6,291 nt of DNA from an uncultured Rhodospirillaceae bacterium (GTDB lineage Bacteria; Pseudomonadota; Alphaproteobacteria; Rhodospirillales; UBA2165): contig CAJWIB010000172.1 in assembly GCA_913041095.1 (NCBI GenBank), positions 1-6,291 of the forward strand. Reading direction: 5' to 3'. Position 1 is the stretch's first letter. Each line of letters opens with the position of its first letter. Positions 1-5,808 of the stretch are shown piece by piece. The notes under the pieces were generated by a model that was not told the origin of the DNA, searched no databases, and saw nothing but the letters and a program-made list of their open reading frames with translations. A program made the position numbers and the translations under genes.

Positions 1-88
1 GATCCTTGGCTCTGCATCTATTCAGTTGGCTCAAAACGTTAACTGATTTCAGATTATGAAGATTTAATGGTCAATCGATCAAGAAGTG

Positions 89-117
89 TTGAAAATGGGA
101 AATTCTTAAGCAATAAT
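89..117 (+). promoter_or_regulatory. Candidate sigma70-type promoter ahead of the terminator
   Basis: TTGAAA (89-94) is followed after 17 bases by AATAAT (112-117), inside a very AT-rich stretch. Transcription would begin near 124-126 and reach the terminator at 208-242, giving an RNA of roughly 118 bases. The -35 box is close to the consensus TTGACA. The -10 box is weaker, and the repeated AAT units allow other registers, so the match could be chance. Confidence 0.3.
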
Positions 118-124
118 AATATTC

Positions 125-242
125 ATTACAGAGTTACCCCAAAGGTGATCCTGGAATTCTGCATGCTCTTCCCCCCATTTTGAGCGAAAGAAATGGATCA
201 CTGGTCGAGCGGCTTGGCTTAATTGCCAAGCCGCTTTTTTTT
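125..242 (+). ncRNA. Candidate small structured RNA (unnamed)
   Basis: This is a possible non-coding transcript between a candidate promoter and a strong intrinsic terminator. GTGATCC at 145-151 can pair perfectly with GGATCAC at 195-201. An alternative inner stem, CCATTT (175-180) with AAATGG (191-196), shares bases with it. A run of six C (171-176), preceded by CTT, would be partly single-stranded and could in principle meet purine-rich ribosome binding sites, as C-rich loops of some alphaproteobacterial small RNAs do. No ORF longer than about nine codons lies inside. I do not recognise it as a named RNA family. Alternatives are the 3' untranslated end of a gene left of the window, or an attenuated leader of pgk. 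The 5' end is inferred only from the promoter guess. Confidence 0.3.
208..242 (+). terminator. Strong Rho-independent terminator
   Basis: A perfect 11-bp stem, AGCGGCTTGGC (208-218) with GCCAAGCCGCT (225-235), encloses a six-base TTAATT loop and runs straight into eight T (235-242). This is a textbook intrinsic terminator for + strand transcription. It stops whatever is transcribed from the left and so insulates pgk, whose start lies 115 bases further on. Confidence 0.9.
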
Positions 243-280
243 GGGCACTTTTTATTTCGGCGCATAAGCACCGGTGCGCC

Positions 281-308
281 TTGCACTTGCCAATTGGACC
301 TTTATATT
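281..308 (+). promoter_or_regulatory. Candidate pgk promoter
   Basis: TTGCAC (281-286) lies 16 bases before TATATT (303-308), which differs from the TATAAT consensus at one position. Because the strong terminator at 208-242 blocks readthrough, pgk needs its own promoter between 243 and 356, and this is the best pair I find there. It would give a leader of about 40 bases. The -35 box matches only the TTG half of the consensus, so confidence is modest. Confidence 0.35.
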
Positions 309-321
309 GCGGCCCAATTGG
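290..321. repeat. Two CCAATTGG palindromes around the -10 box
   Basis: The perfect 8-bp palindrome CCAATTGG occurs at 290-297 and again at 314-321, 24 bases start to start, with the candidate -10 box (303-308) between them. Both copies are followed by A. As DNA they could be operator half-sites for a dimeric regulator. As RNA they could pair with each other into an 8-bp stem with a 16-base loop. No regulator is identified. Confidence 0.5.
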
Positions 322-356
322 ATTCAGAAATTTCTCGTAAGGGACTTCATTCAATC

Positions 357-1529
357 ATGCCAACCTTCAGAACTCTTGATGACCTCGATTTAGCCGGTAA
401 GCGTGTGCTGCTCAGGGTCGATATGAATGTACCGATGCGGGATGGCGTTGTCACCGATCCGGCGCGGATTGAAAAAATAGTACCTACCATCAGCGAAATT
501 TTAACCGGTGGCGCCGGTATTGTTCTGGCCAGTCATTTTGGCCGTCCCAAAGGCGAGGTTGTGCCCGAAATGTCTTTGGCACCCTTGGCCGAAGTTTTAA
601 GCGGTTATCTCGTGGACACCGAGGTAATTTTTTCTGCCGATGGCGCACATGTGGCTCATCCTGGCGAAATCGTGCTACTAGAGAATTTGCGCTTCAATGC
701 AGGCGAAGAGGGCAATGATCCAGATTTTGCCAAAAGTCTCGCCGCCCATGGCGACATCTATGTCAATGATGCTTTCTCCTGTGCGCACCGGGCCCACGCC
801 TCAATTGATGGTGTGGCGCGGCTCTTGCCAGCAGCAGCCGGCCGATTGATGCAGCAGGAATTAGAAGCGCTTTGCGGCGCGCTGGAAAGCCCTATTCATC
901 CGGTGGCGGCACTGGTGGGCGGTAATAAAATATCAACCAAGCTTGGCGTGCTGGAAAATCTTATCACCAAAGTCGATCATTTGATCGTTGGCGGCGCCAT
1001 GGCCAACACCTTCTTATTTTCGGCTGGTCTAACCGTTGGTCAATCGCTCTCAGAAGAAGACATGGCGGAGACGGCCCGGACGATCATTGCCAAGGCCAAA
1101 GAGACGGGATGTAAAATTCATCTGCCGATCGATGCCGTGGTAGCCGGAGCGTTGGAAGCAGGTACCGCAACAGCAACTGTCGCCATAGATGCGGTGCCGG
1201 CGGATCAAATGATCTTGGATGTCGGGCCTAAGACTACTGCAGCGATCTCGGCGCTGCTCAGCGATTGCAATACTCTGGTTTGGAACGGCCCCCTCGGCGC
1301 CTTTGAATTTGAACCCTTTGATCGAGGCACTAATGCCACCGCCCAGGCCGCGGCCAAGCTCACCCAAACAGGTTCTCTCTTAAGTGTGGCTGGTGGCGGT
1401 GACACCATGGCGGCACTTGCCAATGCCGGGGTCACTGAAACGTTTTCCTATATCTCATCGGCCGGCGGCGCCTTCCTCGAATGGCTTGAAGGTAAAACCC
1501 TCCCTGGTATCGCCATGTTGATGGGGTAG
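357..1529 (+). CDS. pgk: Phosphoglycerate kinase
   Basis: A 390-residue cytosolic enzyme that interconverts 1,3-bisphosphoglycerate plus ADP with 3-phosphoglycerate plus ATP in glycolysis and gluconeogenesis. The length is normal for bacterial PGK. Substrate-side motifs in the N-terminal domain are RVDMNVP (20-26), SHFGRPKG (59-66), ENLRF (109-113) and the NDAFSCAHRAH region (137-147). The C-terminal nucleotide domain shows GGNKISTK (188-195), GGAMANTF (212-219), WNGPLGAFE (309-317) and GGGDT (346-350), ending in GGAFLEWLEGK (370-380). The ATG at 357 is chosen because the protein then begins like other PGKs, and AAGGGA (339-344) lies 12 bases before it. The same frame is open back to a TTG at 180, but that stretch runs through the terminator. 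The usual GGAK and STGGG motifs read GGNK and SSAGG here. gap and fba are not adjacent within the window. Confidence 0.97.
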   Translation: MPTFRTLDDLDLAGKRVLLRVDMNVPMRDGVVTDPARIEKIVPTISEILTGGAGIVLASHFGRPKGEVVPEMSLAPLAEVLSGYLVDTEVIFSADGAHVAHPGEIVLLENLRFNAGEEGNDPDFAKSLAAHGDIYVNDAFSCAHRAHASIDGVARLLPAAAGRLMQQELEALCGALESPIHPVAALVGGNKISTKLGVLENLITKVDHLIVGGAMANTFLFSAGLTVGQSLSEEDMAETARTIIAKAKETGCKIHLPIDAVVAGALEAGTATATVAIDAVPADQMILDVGPKTTAAISALLSDCNTLVWNGPLGAFEFEPFDRGTNATAQAAAKLTQTGSLLSVAGGGDTMAALANAGVTETFSYISSAGGAFLEWLEGKTLPGIAMLMG

Positions 1530-1547
1530 TAACGGGTACATGTTCTT

Positions 1548-1589
1548 GGCACGTGTTATCGACTTATCAATTTGTCGCCTAACGTGTCC
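1548..1589 (+). terminator. Weak hairpin after pgk, doubtful terminator
   Basis: Nineteen bases past the pgk stop, CACGT (1550-1554) can pair with ACGTG (1582-1586). Inside it, CGAC (1560-1563) can pair with GTCG (1574-1577). GG and CC flank the outer stem with a one-base bulge. No T-tract follows, so this is not a classical intrinsic terminator. It may only protect the 3' end or be chance. No better terminator is seen between pgk and the convergent methyltransferase gene. Confidence 0.2.
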
Positions 1590-1615
1590 TCTCTTGCGGT
1601 GATGAAGCAGATTAT

Positions 1616-1635
1616 TTCACCACAGATTTCACAGA
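1616..1635 (+). repeat. Dispersed repeat, copy 1 (TTCACCACAGA type)
   Basis: The 20 bases beginning TTCACCACAGA match the reverse complement of 2881-2900 at 17 of 20 positions. The two copies lie in inverted orientation on either side of the methyltransferase gene. The motif resembles low-complexity CACAGAGA-type intergenic repeats that I recall from many bacterial genomes. No ORF or transposase is associated with it. Confidence 0.5.
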
Positions 1636-1761
1636 GAAAGAAATTTGCGTTTGTACGGAAAACCGGTGGTTTCGGTACCACTTCAAAATGTCAGCTTTAC
1701 CTCTGAGCAGATATTGAAAGCAAGTTTGACGGTAGCTTACAGGGTCGTCAGTTGGTTTTTA

Positions 1762-2571
1762 TCACGCTGGTCGTTCAGCGGTGACAAGCATCCCAATAAT
1801 CCTACCTTCCTTTCTGGAGCGCATCGCATTGGTCTGACGCTCAGGCATGTCTTCGCCCAAAATCACGCTTTGCGCCAAATCGTCAGTAGATTGTCTCGCG
1901 GCATTTCCCGAGCCGCCTGTTCTGCTCCGGTTTTCAATGTTGGTGAACCCGACCTCTTCCAGACATTGAATAATCATCTCGGGCGTGCTGAGAAAACTGT
2001 ATGCCGGGTCTCTGGCCCAAGGCAATGGATAATAAGGTTCTCCGGCAGGTCCTCCAGCCAAATGGCTGAACGTGTATTGACCACCCGGAACAAGCACGCG
2101 ATAGGTCTCAGCGAACATTCTGGTTTTATCCCTGACATTCATGGTGACGTTTTGACACCACACAAGATCAAAGCTCTGATCTTCTTGGTGAATATCGGTG
2201 ACGCTTCCCTGGTTGACAGAAATCCTGTCATCAATGCCGCAAAGTTTGTTCAGACGCGCCGCCGCTTCGACATATTCCAGCGTGAGGTCAATCGCCTCGA
2301 TCTGACAACCAAATGTGTGGGCGAGATATCGGCTTGAGCCGCCAACGCCACATCCGGCATCAAAAACCTGAGTGTTTTCCATAATTTTAACCATTCTGGC
2401 TTGGGCGATTGTCGAATTAAGGCCACCCCCATGCAACTGATCCACCAAATTTAGCATCCCGACTGTAAGTTTTTTTGTGTCATGTCCCGCTACTTCTAAA
2501 GTTTTCAATATGCGGTCGGTGAGATTGTTCAAAGCATAATGTGTTTGGATCGCAGACGTTGTGTCAGTCAT
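1762..2571 (-). CDS. Class I SAM-dependent methyltransferase, small-molecule type
   Basis: A 269-residue soluble protein with a Rossmann-type methyltransferase fold. The SAM-binding motif I is VFDAGCGVGGSS (69-80). The acidic end of strand 2 is in IEAIDLT (91-97), motif II-like FDLVWCQNV lies at 134-142, and the RVLVPGGQ turn is at 158-165. The DQLHGGG segment (44-50) and the PLPWARDPAYSFLSTPE stretch (182-198) recall the family holding UbiE-like, tocopherol-pathway and sarcosine/dimethylglycine N-methyltransferases. The substrate cannot be read from sequence. The ATG at 2571 is supported by AGGGA (2578-2582) six bases upstream. The gene converges on pgk and lies 385 bases beyond gcvPB on the same strand, probably as its own transcription unit. 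No truncation or frameshift is seen. A long antisense frame over it is a shadow. Confidence 0.88.
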   Translation of the reverse strand: MTDTTSAIQTHYALNNLTDRILKTLEVAGHDTKKLTVGMLNLVDQLHGGGLNSTIAQARMVKIMENTQVFDAGCGVGGSSRYLAHTFGCQIEAIDLTLEYVEAAARLNKLCGIDDRISVNQGSVTDIHQEDQSFDLVWCQNVTMNVRDKTRMFAETYRVLVPGGQYTFSHLAGGPAGEPYYPLPWARDPAYSFLSTPEMIIQCLEEVGFTNIENRSRTGGSGNAARQSTDDLAQSVILGEDMPERQTNAMRSRKEGRIIGMLVTAERPA

Positions 2572-2658
2572 GTTTTATCCCTGATTATTGATCGCTTCTA
2601 AAAGTATCATCCCTCGTGGAAACAACCGAACCAACTCCGTCCCGCACACGTTCTAAAA

Positions 2659-2687
2659 AGTGTACTTCATCCGAAAATTAAAGCCAA
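2659..2687 (-). promoter_or_regulatory. Candidate methyltransferase promoter
   Basis: On the - strand, TTGGCT (2687-2682) is separated by exactly 17 bases from TACACT (2664-2659). Each box matches the sigma70 consensus at four of six positions. Transcription would start near 2652, giving a leader of about 80 bases. The pair lies between the repeats and the gene, consistent with transcription separate from gcvPB. Confidence 0.35.
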
Positions 2688-2712
2688 AGATTAATTATCA
2701 CTCATATCCCTT

Positions 2713-2775
2713 CCGTCATCCCGGACTTGATCTGCCTGCGCGTAGCTTCGGCGAAGGCAGGTCCGGAGTCCATCT
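2713..2775. repeat. Nested palindromic intergenic repeat
   Basis: CCGGAC (2721-2726) pairs with GTCCGG (2761-2766), and inside it CTGCCT (2732-2737) pairs with AGGCAG (2755-2760). The left arm has an extra TTGAT bulge. The outer portion resembles the dispersed alphaproteobacterial element that usually reads CCCGGACTTGATCCGGG. Here the second palindrome, containing GTAGCTTCGGCGAAGG, sits where the right half of that element would start. It is probably a stable hairpin in RNA. No T-tract follows on either strand, so it is called a repeat rather than a terminator. Confidence 0.7.
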
Positions 2776-2831
2776 TTTGGCCAAACAAATTTTATTTTTA
2801 AATTTTGTCTTTTGCTGGAACAACAAATCAA

Positions 2832-2897
2832 ACCACGAAGCACTCAAAGAACGCGAAGCAAAATTAGTAACTTTGCGTATTCTGTGCGCTCTGTGGT
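2832..2897. repeat. Imperfect 27-bp inverted repeat; holds dispersed repeat copy 2
   Basis: The left arm (2832-2858) and the reverse complement of the right arm (2871-2897) align without gaps at 19 of 27 positions around a 12-base AT-rich loop (2859-2870). The outermost bases are ACCAC and GTGGT. The right arm overlaps the sequence shared in inverted orientation with 1616-1635. It lies 59 bases past the gcvPB stop and could fold at the end of the gcv messenger, but it lacks a poly-T tail. Confidence 0.6.
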
Positions 2898-2956
2898 GAA
2901 TGGGCGTCTTAAAGATGGATGCGGCATAACTGCCAGTACTTGCAAGTAGCTAACGG

Positions 2957-4465
2957 CTACTCGGCGGCGGCCTGTTCCGATTGATAAATAAGCACCGGGG
3001 TGCGGGCAGCCTTGGTTTCATTAAGGCGGCGGCGCGGCGTATATATCGGTGCTGCTTTAAAATCATCGGCATTGCCGTTCTGCGCTTTCTCGGCCAGCGC
3101 CCGGATAACACCGATAAACTCATCGAGGGTCGCTTTGCCTTCGGTTTCAGTCGGCTCCATCAACAGCGCGCCGTGGACAACCAGTGGGAAATACATAGTC
3201 ATCGGATGGAAGCCCTCATCGATCATCGCCTTGGCAAAATCGAGAGTGGTGACATCGGTATCTTTCAAGAACCGGTCATCGAATAGTACTTCATGCATGC
3301 AGGGCCCATCGTAAGACAGGGTTAAAATATCGCTGAGTTCAGCCATCAGATAATTGGCATTGAGCACGGCATCGCTTGAGGCCTGACGCAAGCCTTCCGC
3401 ACCCATCGACAGCATATAAGCCAGCGAGCGGACAATCACGCCGAACTGGCCGTGAAAGCCTTTCATCCGGCCAAACGGTTGGTCGTTGCCTGCGTCAGCC
3501 ACGTGTTCGACCATATCAAAGCCATCTTTACCGTGCACGATATAAGGCAGCGGCGCATAGGCTTCGAGCGCTTCGGACAGCACCACTGGTCCGGCTCCCG
3601 GCCCGCCGCCGCCATGCGGCGTCGAGAACGTCTTATGCAAATTAAGATGCATGGCGTCAATACCGAGATCGCCCGGTCTGACCCGGCCGACAATGGCATT
3701 GAAATTGGCGCCGTCACAGTAGACAAGTCCGCCGCATTCATGCACCGCCTGGGTTATTTCGATAATCTCATTTTCAAATAAGCCGCAGGTGTTGGGATTG
3801 GTCACCATGATCGCGGCGACATCCGGTCCAAGTTTTTTTTTGAGGGCTTGGAGATCGACCCGGCCTTGCCCGGTCGCCGGGATGGCTTCAACTTTATAGC
3901 CGCACATATGGGCACTCGCCGGGTTGGTACCGTGGGCTGATTCCGGCACCAGCACACGCTGTCGTGCATCTCCTCTAGCCTCTAAAGCCACCCGGATGGT
4001 CATCAAGCCACAGAGCTCACCATGCGCACCGGCGGCCGGAGACATTGCCACGGCTGGCATACCGGTTAAGACTTTCAGCCAATGCGCCGTCATATCGAGC
4101 AGCTCATAGGCACCTTGCACGGTTGCTTTTGGCTGCAAGGGATGAATATCAGCGATACCAGGTAGGCGTGCCATCTTTTCATTGAGCCTCGGATTATGCT
4201 TCATGGTGCAGGAGCCCAAGGGATAAAACCCGCCATCAATGGCAAAATTTTTCTGGCTGAGACGTAGATAATGCCTAACCACCTGCGGTTCAGACAATCC
4301 CGGTAGCCCGATGGGATCTTTCCGTGCCGCATCACCGAGGCGGCTTTTGACATTGGTAAGTTCCGCTGGATTTGGTAAATCTACTGCTGTCATACCCGGT
4401 GAGTTTTGCTCAAAGATCAGTTTTTCCTCAAGCTGCAAGGCGCGGTTGCCGGTGGCCATCTCCAT
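2957..4465 (-). CDS. gcvPB: Glycine dehydrogenase (decarboxylating) subunit 2
   Basis: The C-terminal half of the split P-protein, 502 residues. With GcvPA it forms the cytosolic PLP enzyme that decarboxylates glycine and loads the aminomethyl group onto lipoyl-GcvH. Visible family motifs are YPLGSCTMKHNP (81-92), SPAAGAHGE (142-150), SAHGTNPASAH (176-186), YCDGANFNA (249-257) and LNLHKTFSTPHGGGGPG (274-290). Lys278 is the expected PLP Schiff-base lysine and Asp251 the likely ring-nitrogen partner. The length is normal for the family. The ATG at 4465 is fixed by AGGAGG at 4473-4478, seven bases upstream, and overlaps the gcvPA stop as TGATG. A second in-frame ATG two codons later is less well spaced. 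Nine consecutive A encode Lys209-211. This is the last gene of the operon. Confidence 0.96.
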   Translation of the reverse strand: MEMATGNRALQLEEKLIFEQNSPGMTAVDLPNPAELTNVKSRLGDAARKDPIGLPGLSEPQVVRHYLRLSQKNFAIDGGFYPLGSCTMKHNPRLNEKMARLPGIADIHPLQPKATVQGAYELLDMTAHWLKVLTGMPAVAMSPAAGAHGELCGLMTIRVALEARGDARQRVLVPESAHGTNPASAHMCGYKVEAIPATGQGRVDLQALKKKLGPDVAAIMVTNPNTCGLFENEIIEITQAVHECGGLVYCDGANFNAIVGRVRPGDLGIDAMHLNLHKTFSTPHGGGGPGAGPVVLSEALEAYAPLPYIVHGKDGFDMVEHVADAGNDQPFGRMKGFHGQFGVIVRSLAYMLSMGAEGLRQASSDAVLNANYLMAELSDILTLSYDGPCMHEVLFDDRFLKDTDVTTLDFAKAMIDEGFHPMTMYFPLVVHGALLMEPTETEGKATLDEFIGVIRALAEKAQNGNADDFKAAPIYTPRRRLNETKAARTPVLIYQSEQAAAE

Positions 4466-5808
4466 CAGAGGGCCTCCTCTAATGCACCAACCAACTGATC
4501 CATATCTGTTGGTGTTACTGTCTCCGTAGCTGCCACCAACAACAAATTTTCAAGCGCTTTGTCACTGGGATAGAGTCTCGAAGCAGGCAAACCTGCCAAT
4601 AGGTCATTTTCTGCCAGGGCATCAACCACACCCGCTGCCGGCTGGTTGAGGCGCAGGGTAAATTCGTTAAAAAAAGTGTCGTTGATCACCTCAACGCCTT
4701 TAACCGCGTCAAGCTTGTCGGCAAGCGCAATTGCCGTCGCGTGGTTCAGTTGAGCGAGACGGGTAAAGCCCGCCTCACCCAATAGCGTCAGATGGATCGA
4801 GAACGCCAAGGCACAGAGGCCTGAGTTGGTGCAGATGTTACTGGTCGCTTTCTCCCGGCGGATATGCTGTTCCCGGGTCGACAAAGTCAGCACCCAGCCG
4901 CGCTTGCCTCCAACGTCTTCGGTTTCCCCGACTAGGCGGCCTGGCATTTGGCGGAGATATTTTCTCCTGACCGCGAACAGCCCAACATGGGGTCCGCCGA
5001 AATTGAGCGCATTGCCCAACGATTGGCCTTCGGCAGCGACAATATCCGCCTCCATATCACCGGGCGACAAGACAGCGCCCAGCGACACAATCTCGGTGAC
5101 GACCACGACCAGCAAGGCACCTTTGTTATGGCATGCCACAGCCAATTCTGAATGATTACGTACCTGACCAAAAAAGCCGGGGTTTTGCACGATCACGCAG
5201 GCGGTTTCATCATCGATTTGAGCAGCGAAATCTTCTTGAGCCAAGGGATCAGCCGGATTGGTGACAATATCGATGGTGAGAAATTTAGCATTGGTGGCCG
5301 TGACTTCCGCATAATGCGGATGCAGCCCGCCCGATAAGATAACTTTGTTCCGCCGGGTTATCCGGCACGCCATCATCGCCGCTTCGGCGGCAGCCGTTGC
5401 GCCGTCATAGAGCGAGGCATTGGCAATCTCCATGCCGGTAATCATTGCGACCTGAGTTTGAAACTCGAACAATGCTTGGAGCGTACCCTGCGAAACTTCC
5501 GGCTGGTAGGGTGTGTAAGAGGTCAGAAATTCGCTGCGCTGGATAAGATGATCGGCAGCGGCCGGAATGTGATGGGAGTAATTGCCGGCGCCGAGGAAAA
5601 AAGGTGCCGCTCCGGAACCGAGATTTTTTGCCGCCAAACCTGAGATAATCTGTTCAACCTCCAGCTCACCCTTCACGCCCGGTAAATCAACCGGCTGATC
5701 AAGCAAAACCTCGGTGGCAACATCTTTGTAGAGCGCCGCCATATCTGGTGCGCCGATTGCCACCAGCATATCCTGGCGATCCTGATCAGTGAGCGGCAGG
5801 TAACGCAT
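4465..5808 (-). CDS. gcvPA: Glycine dehydrogenase (decarboxylating) subunit 1
   Basis: The N-terminal half of the split P-protein, 447 residues, a normal length. It partners GcvPB in glycine decarboxylase and contributes to the PLP and glycine site. Diagnostic blocks are FFLGAGNYSHHIPAA (70-84), SEFLTSYTPYQPEVSQGTLQ (92-111), ITGMEIANASLYDGATAAAE (123-142), GQSLGNALNFGGPHVG (261-276) and TREQHIRREKATSNICTN (311-328). It lacks the catalytic lysine, as expected, since that is in subunit 2. The ATG at 5808 shares one base with the gcvH stop (TAATG). Only a weak GGAAC-like Shine-Dalgarno is seen, so initiation probably depends on coupling to gcvH. No frame damage is seen. Confidence 0.96.
   Translation of the reverse strand: MRYLPLTDQDRQDMLVAIGAPDMAALYKDVATEVLLDQPVDLPGVKGELEVEQIISGLAAKNLGSGAAPFFLGAGNYSHHIPAAADHLIQRSEFLTSYTPYQPEVSQGTLQALFEFQTQVAMITGMEIANASLYDGATAAAEAAMMACRITRRNKVILSGGLHPHYAEVTATNAKFLTIDIVTNPADPLAQEDFAAQIDDETACVIVQNPGFFGQVRNHSELAVACHNKGALLVVVVTEIVSLGAVLSPGDMEADIVAAEGQSLGNALNFGGPHVGLFAVRRKYLRQMPGRLVGETEDVGGKRGWVLTLSTREQHIRREKATSNICTNSGLCALAFSIHLTLLGEAGFTRLAQLNHATAIALADKLDAVKGVEVINDTFFNEFTLRLNQPAAGVVDALAENDLLAGLPASRLYPSDKALENLLLVAATETVTPTDMDQLVGALEEAL
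4467..4480 (-). promoter_or_regulatory. gcvPB ribosome binding site in a small hairpin
   Basis: On the - strand, AGAGG-AGGC-CCTCT forms a 5-bp stem with a four-base loop, and the strong Shine-Dalgarno AGGAGG (4478-4473) is partly in it. It lies inside the last codons of gcvPA, directly before the TGATG junction. A ribosome finishing gcvPA would melt it, which would favour coupled translation. The pairing is seen in the sequence; the regulatory role is inferred. Confidence 0.45.

Larger units (their letters stand above)
1..356. other. Intergenic region upstream of pgk
   Basis: No convincing protein gene is visible here. The three forward frames at the left edge hit stops within about 20 codons, and none of the short peptides resembles a known C-terminus. 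The region does contain a strong forward intrinsic terminator, a possible promoter before it, internal self-complementarity, and a second possible promoter with two palindromes just before pgk. These are listed separately. The window begins with GATC, which could be a cloning junction or chance. Confidence 0.6.
2572..2956. other. Intergenic region with two repeat elements
   Basis: This 385-base spacer between gcvPB and the methyltransferase gene has no convincing gene. From left to right it carries the methyltransferase ribosome binding site and candidate promoter, a nested palindromic repeat (2713-2775), and an imperfect 27-bp inverted repeat (2832-2897). It ends with short palindromes, GGCA-TAAC-TGCC (2923-2934) and ACTTGCAAGT (2938-2947), just past the gcvPB stop. 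None of these is followed by a clear T-tract in the - direction, so the end of the gcv transcript is not obvious. Confidence 0.6.

Noticed and set aside
154..170. Clustered GAATTC and GCATGC sites suggesting vector polylinker
   Set aside because: The flanking sequence does not continue as a polylinker and is self-complementary with its surroundings; the sites are probably coincidental.
106..354. An 82-codon reading frame on the - strand upstream of pgk
   Set aside because: It runs through the forward terminator and palindromes, shows no recognisable domain, and looks like a chance open frame.
180..356. A 59-codon N-terminal extension of pgk starting at TTG
   Set aside because: The frame is open, but it translates the terminator hairpin and its T-tract and the candidate promoter. 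It does not resemble a PGK N-terminus, and the ATG at 357 gives the normal protein.
1659..1685. GTGGT-TTCGGT-ACCAC hairpin as a methyltransferase terminator
   Set aside because: The stem is only five pairs and the following - strand sequence has no proper T-run; too weak to call.
1645..2337. A 230-codon forward frame opposite the methyltransferase gene
   Set aside because: The - strand product has complete methyltransferase motifs and a good ribosome binding site. The forward frame is its antisense shadow with no family resemblance.
2660..2899. A 79-codon forward frame in the 2572-2956 spacer
   Set aside because: Much of it is translation of the two repeat elements (the HPGLDLPARSFGEG stretch comes from the palindrome), and there is no convincing start signal.
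3000..3781. Several forward frames of about 90-110 codons opposite gcvPB
   Set aside because: All lie antisense to a gene with clear GcvPB motifs throughout and have no motifs of their own.
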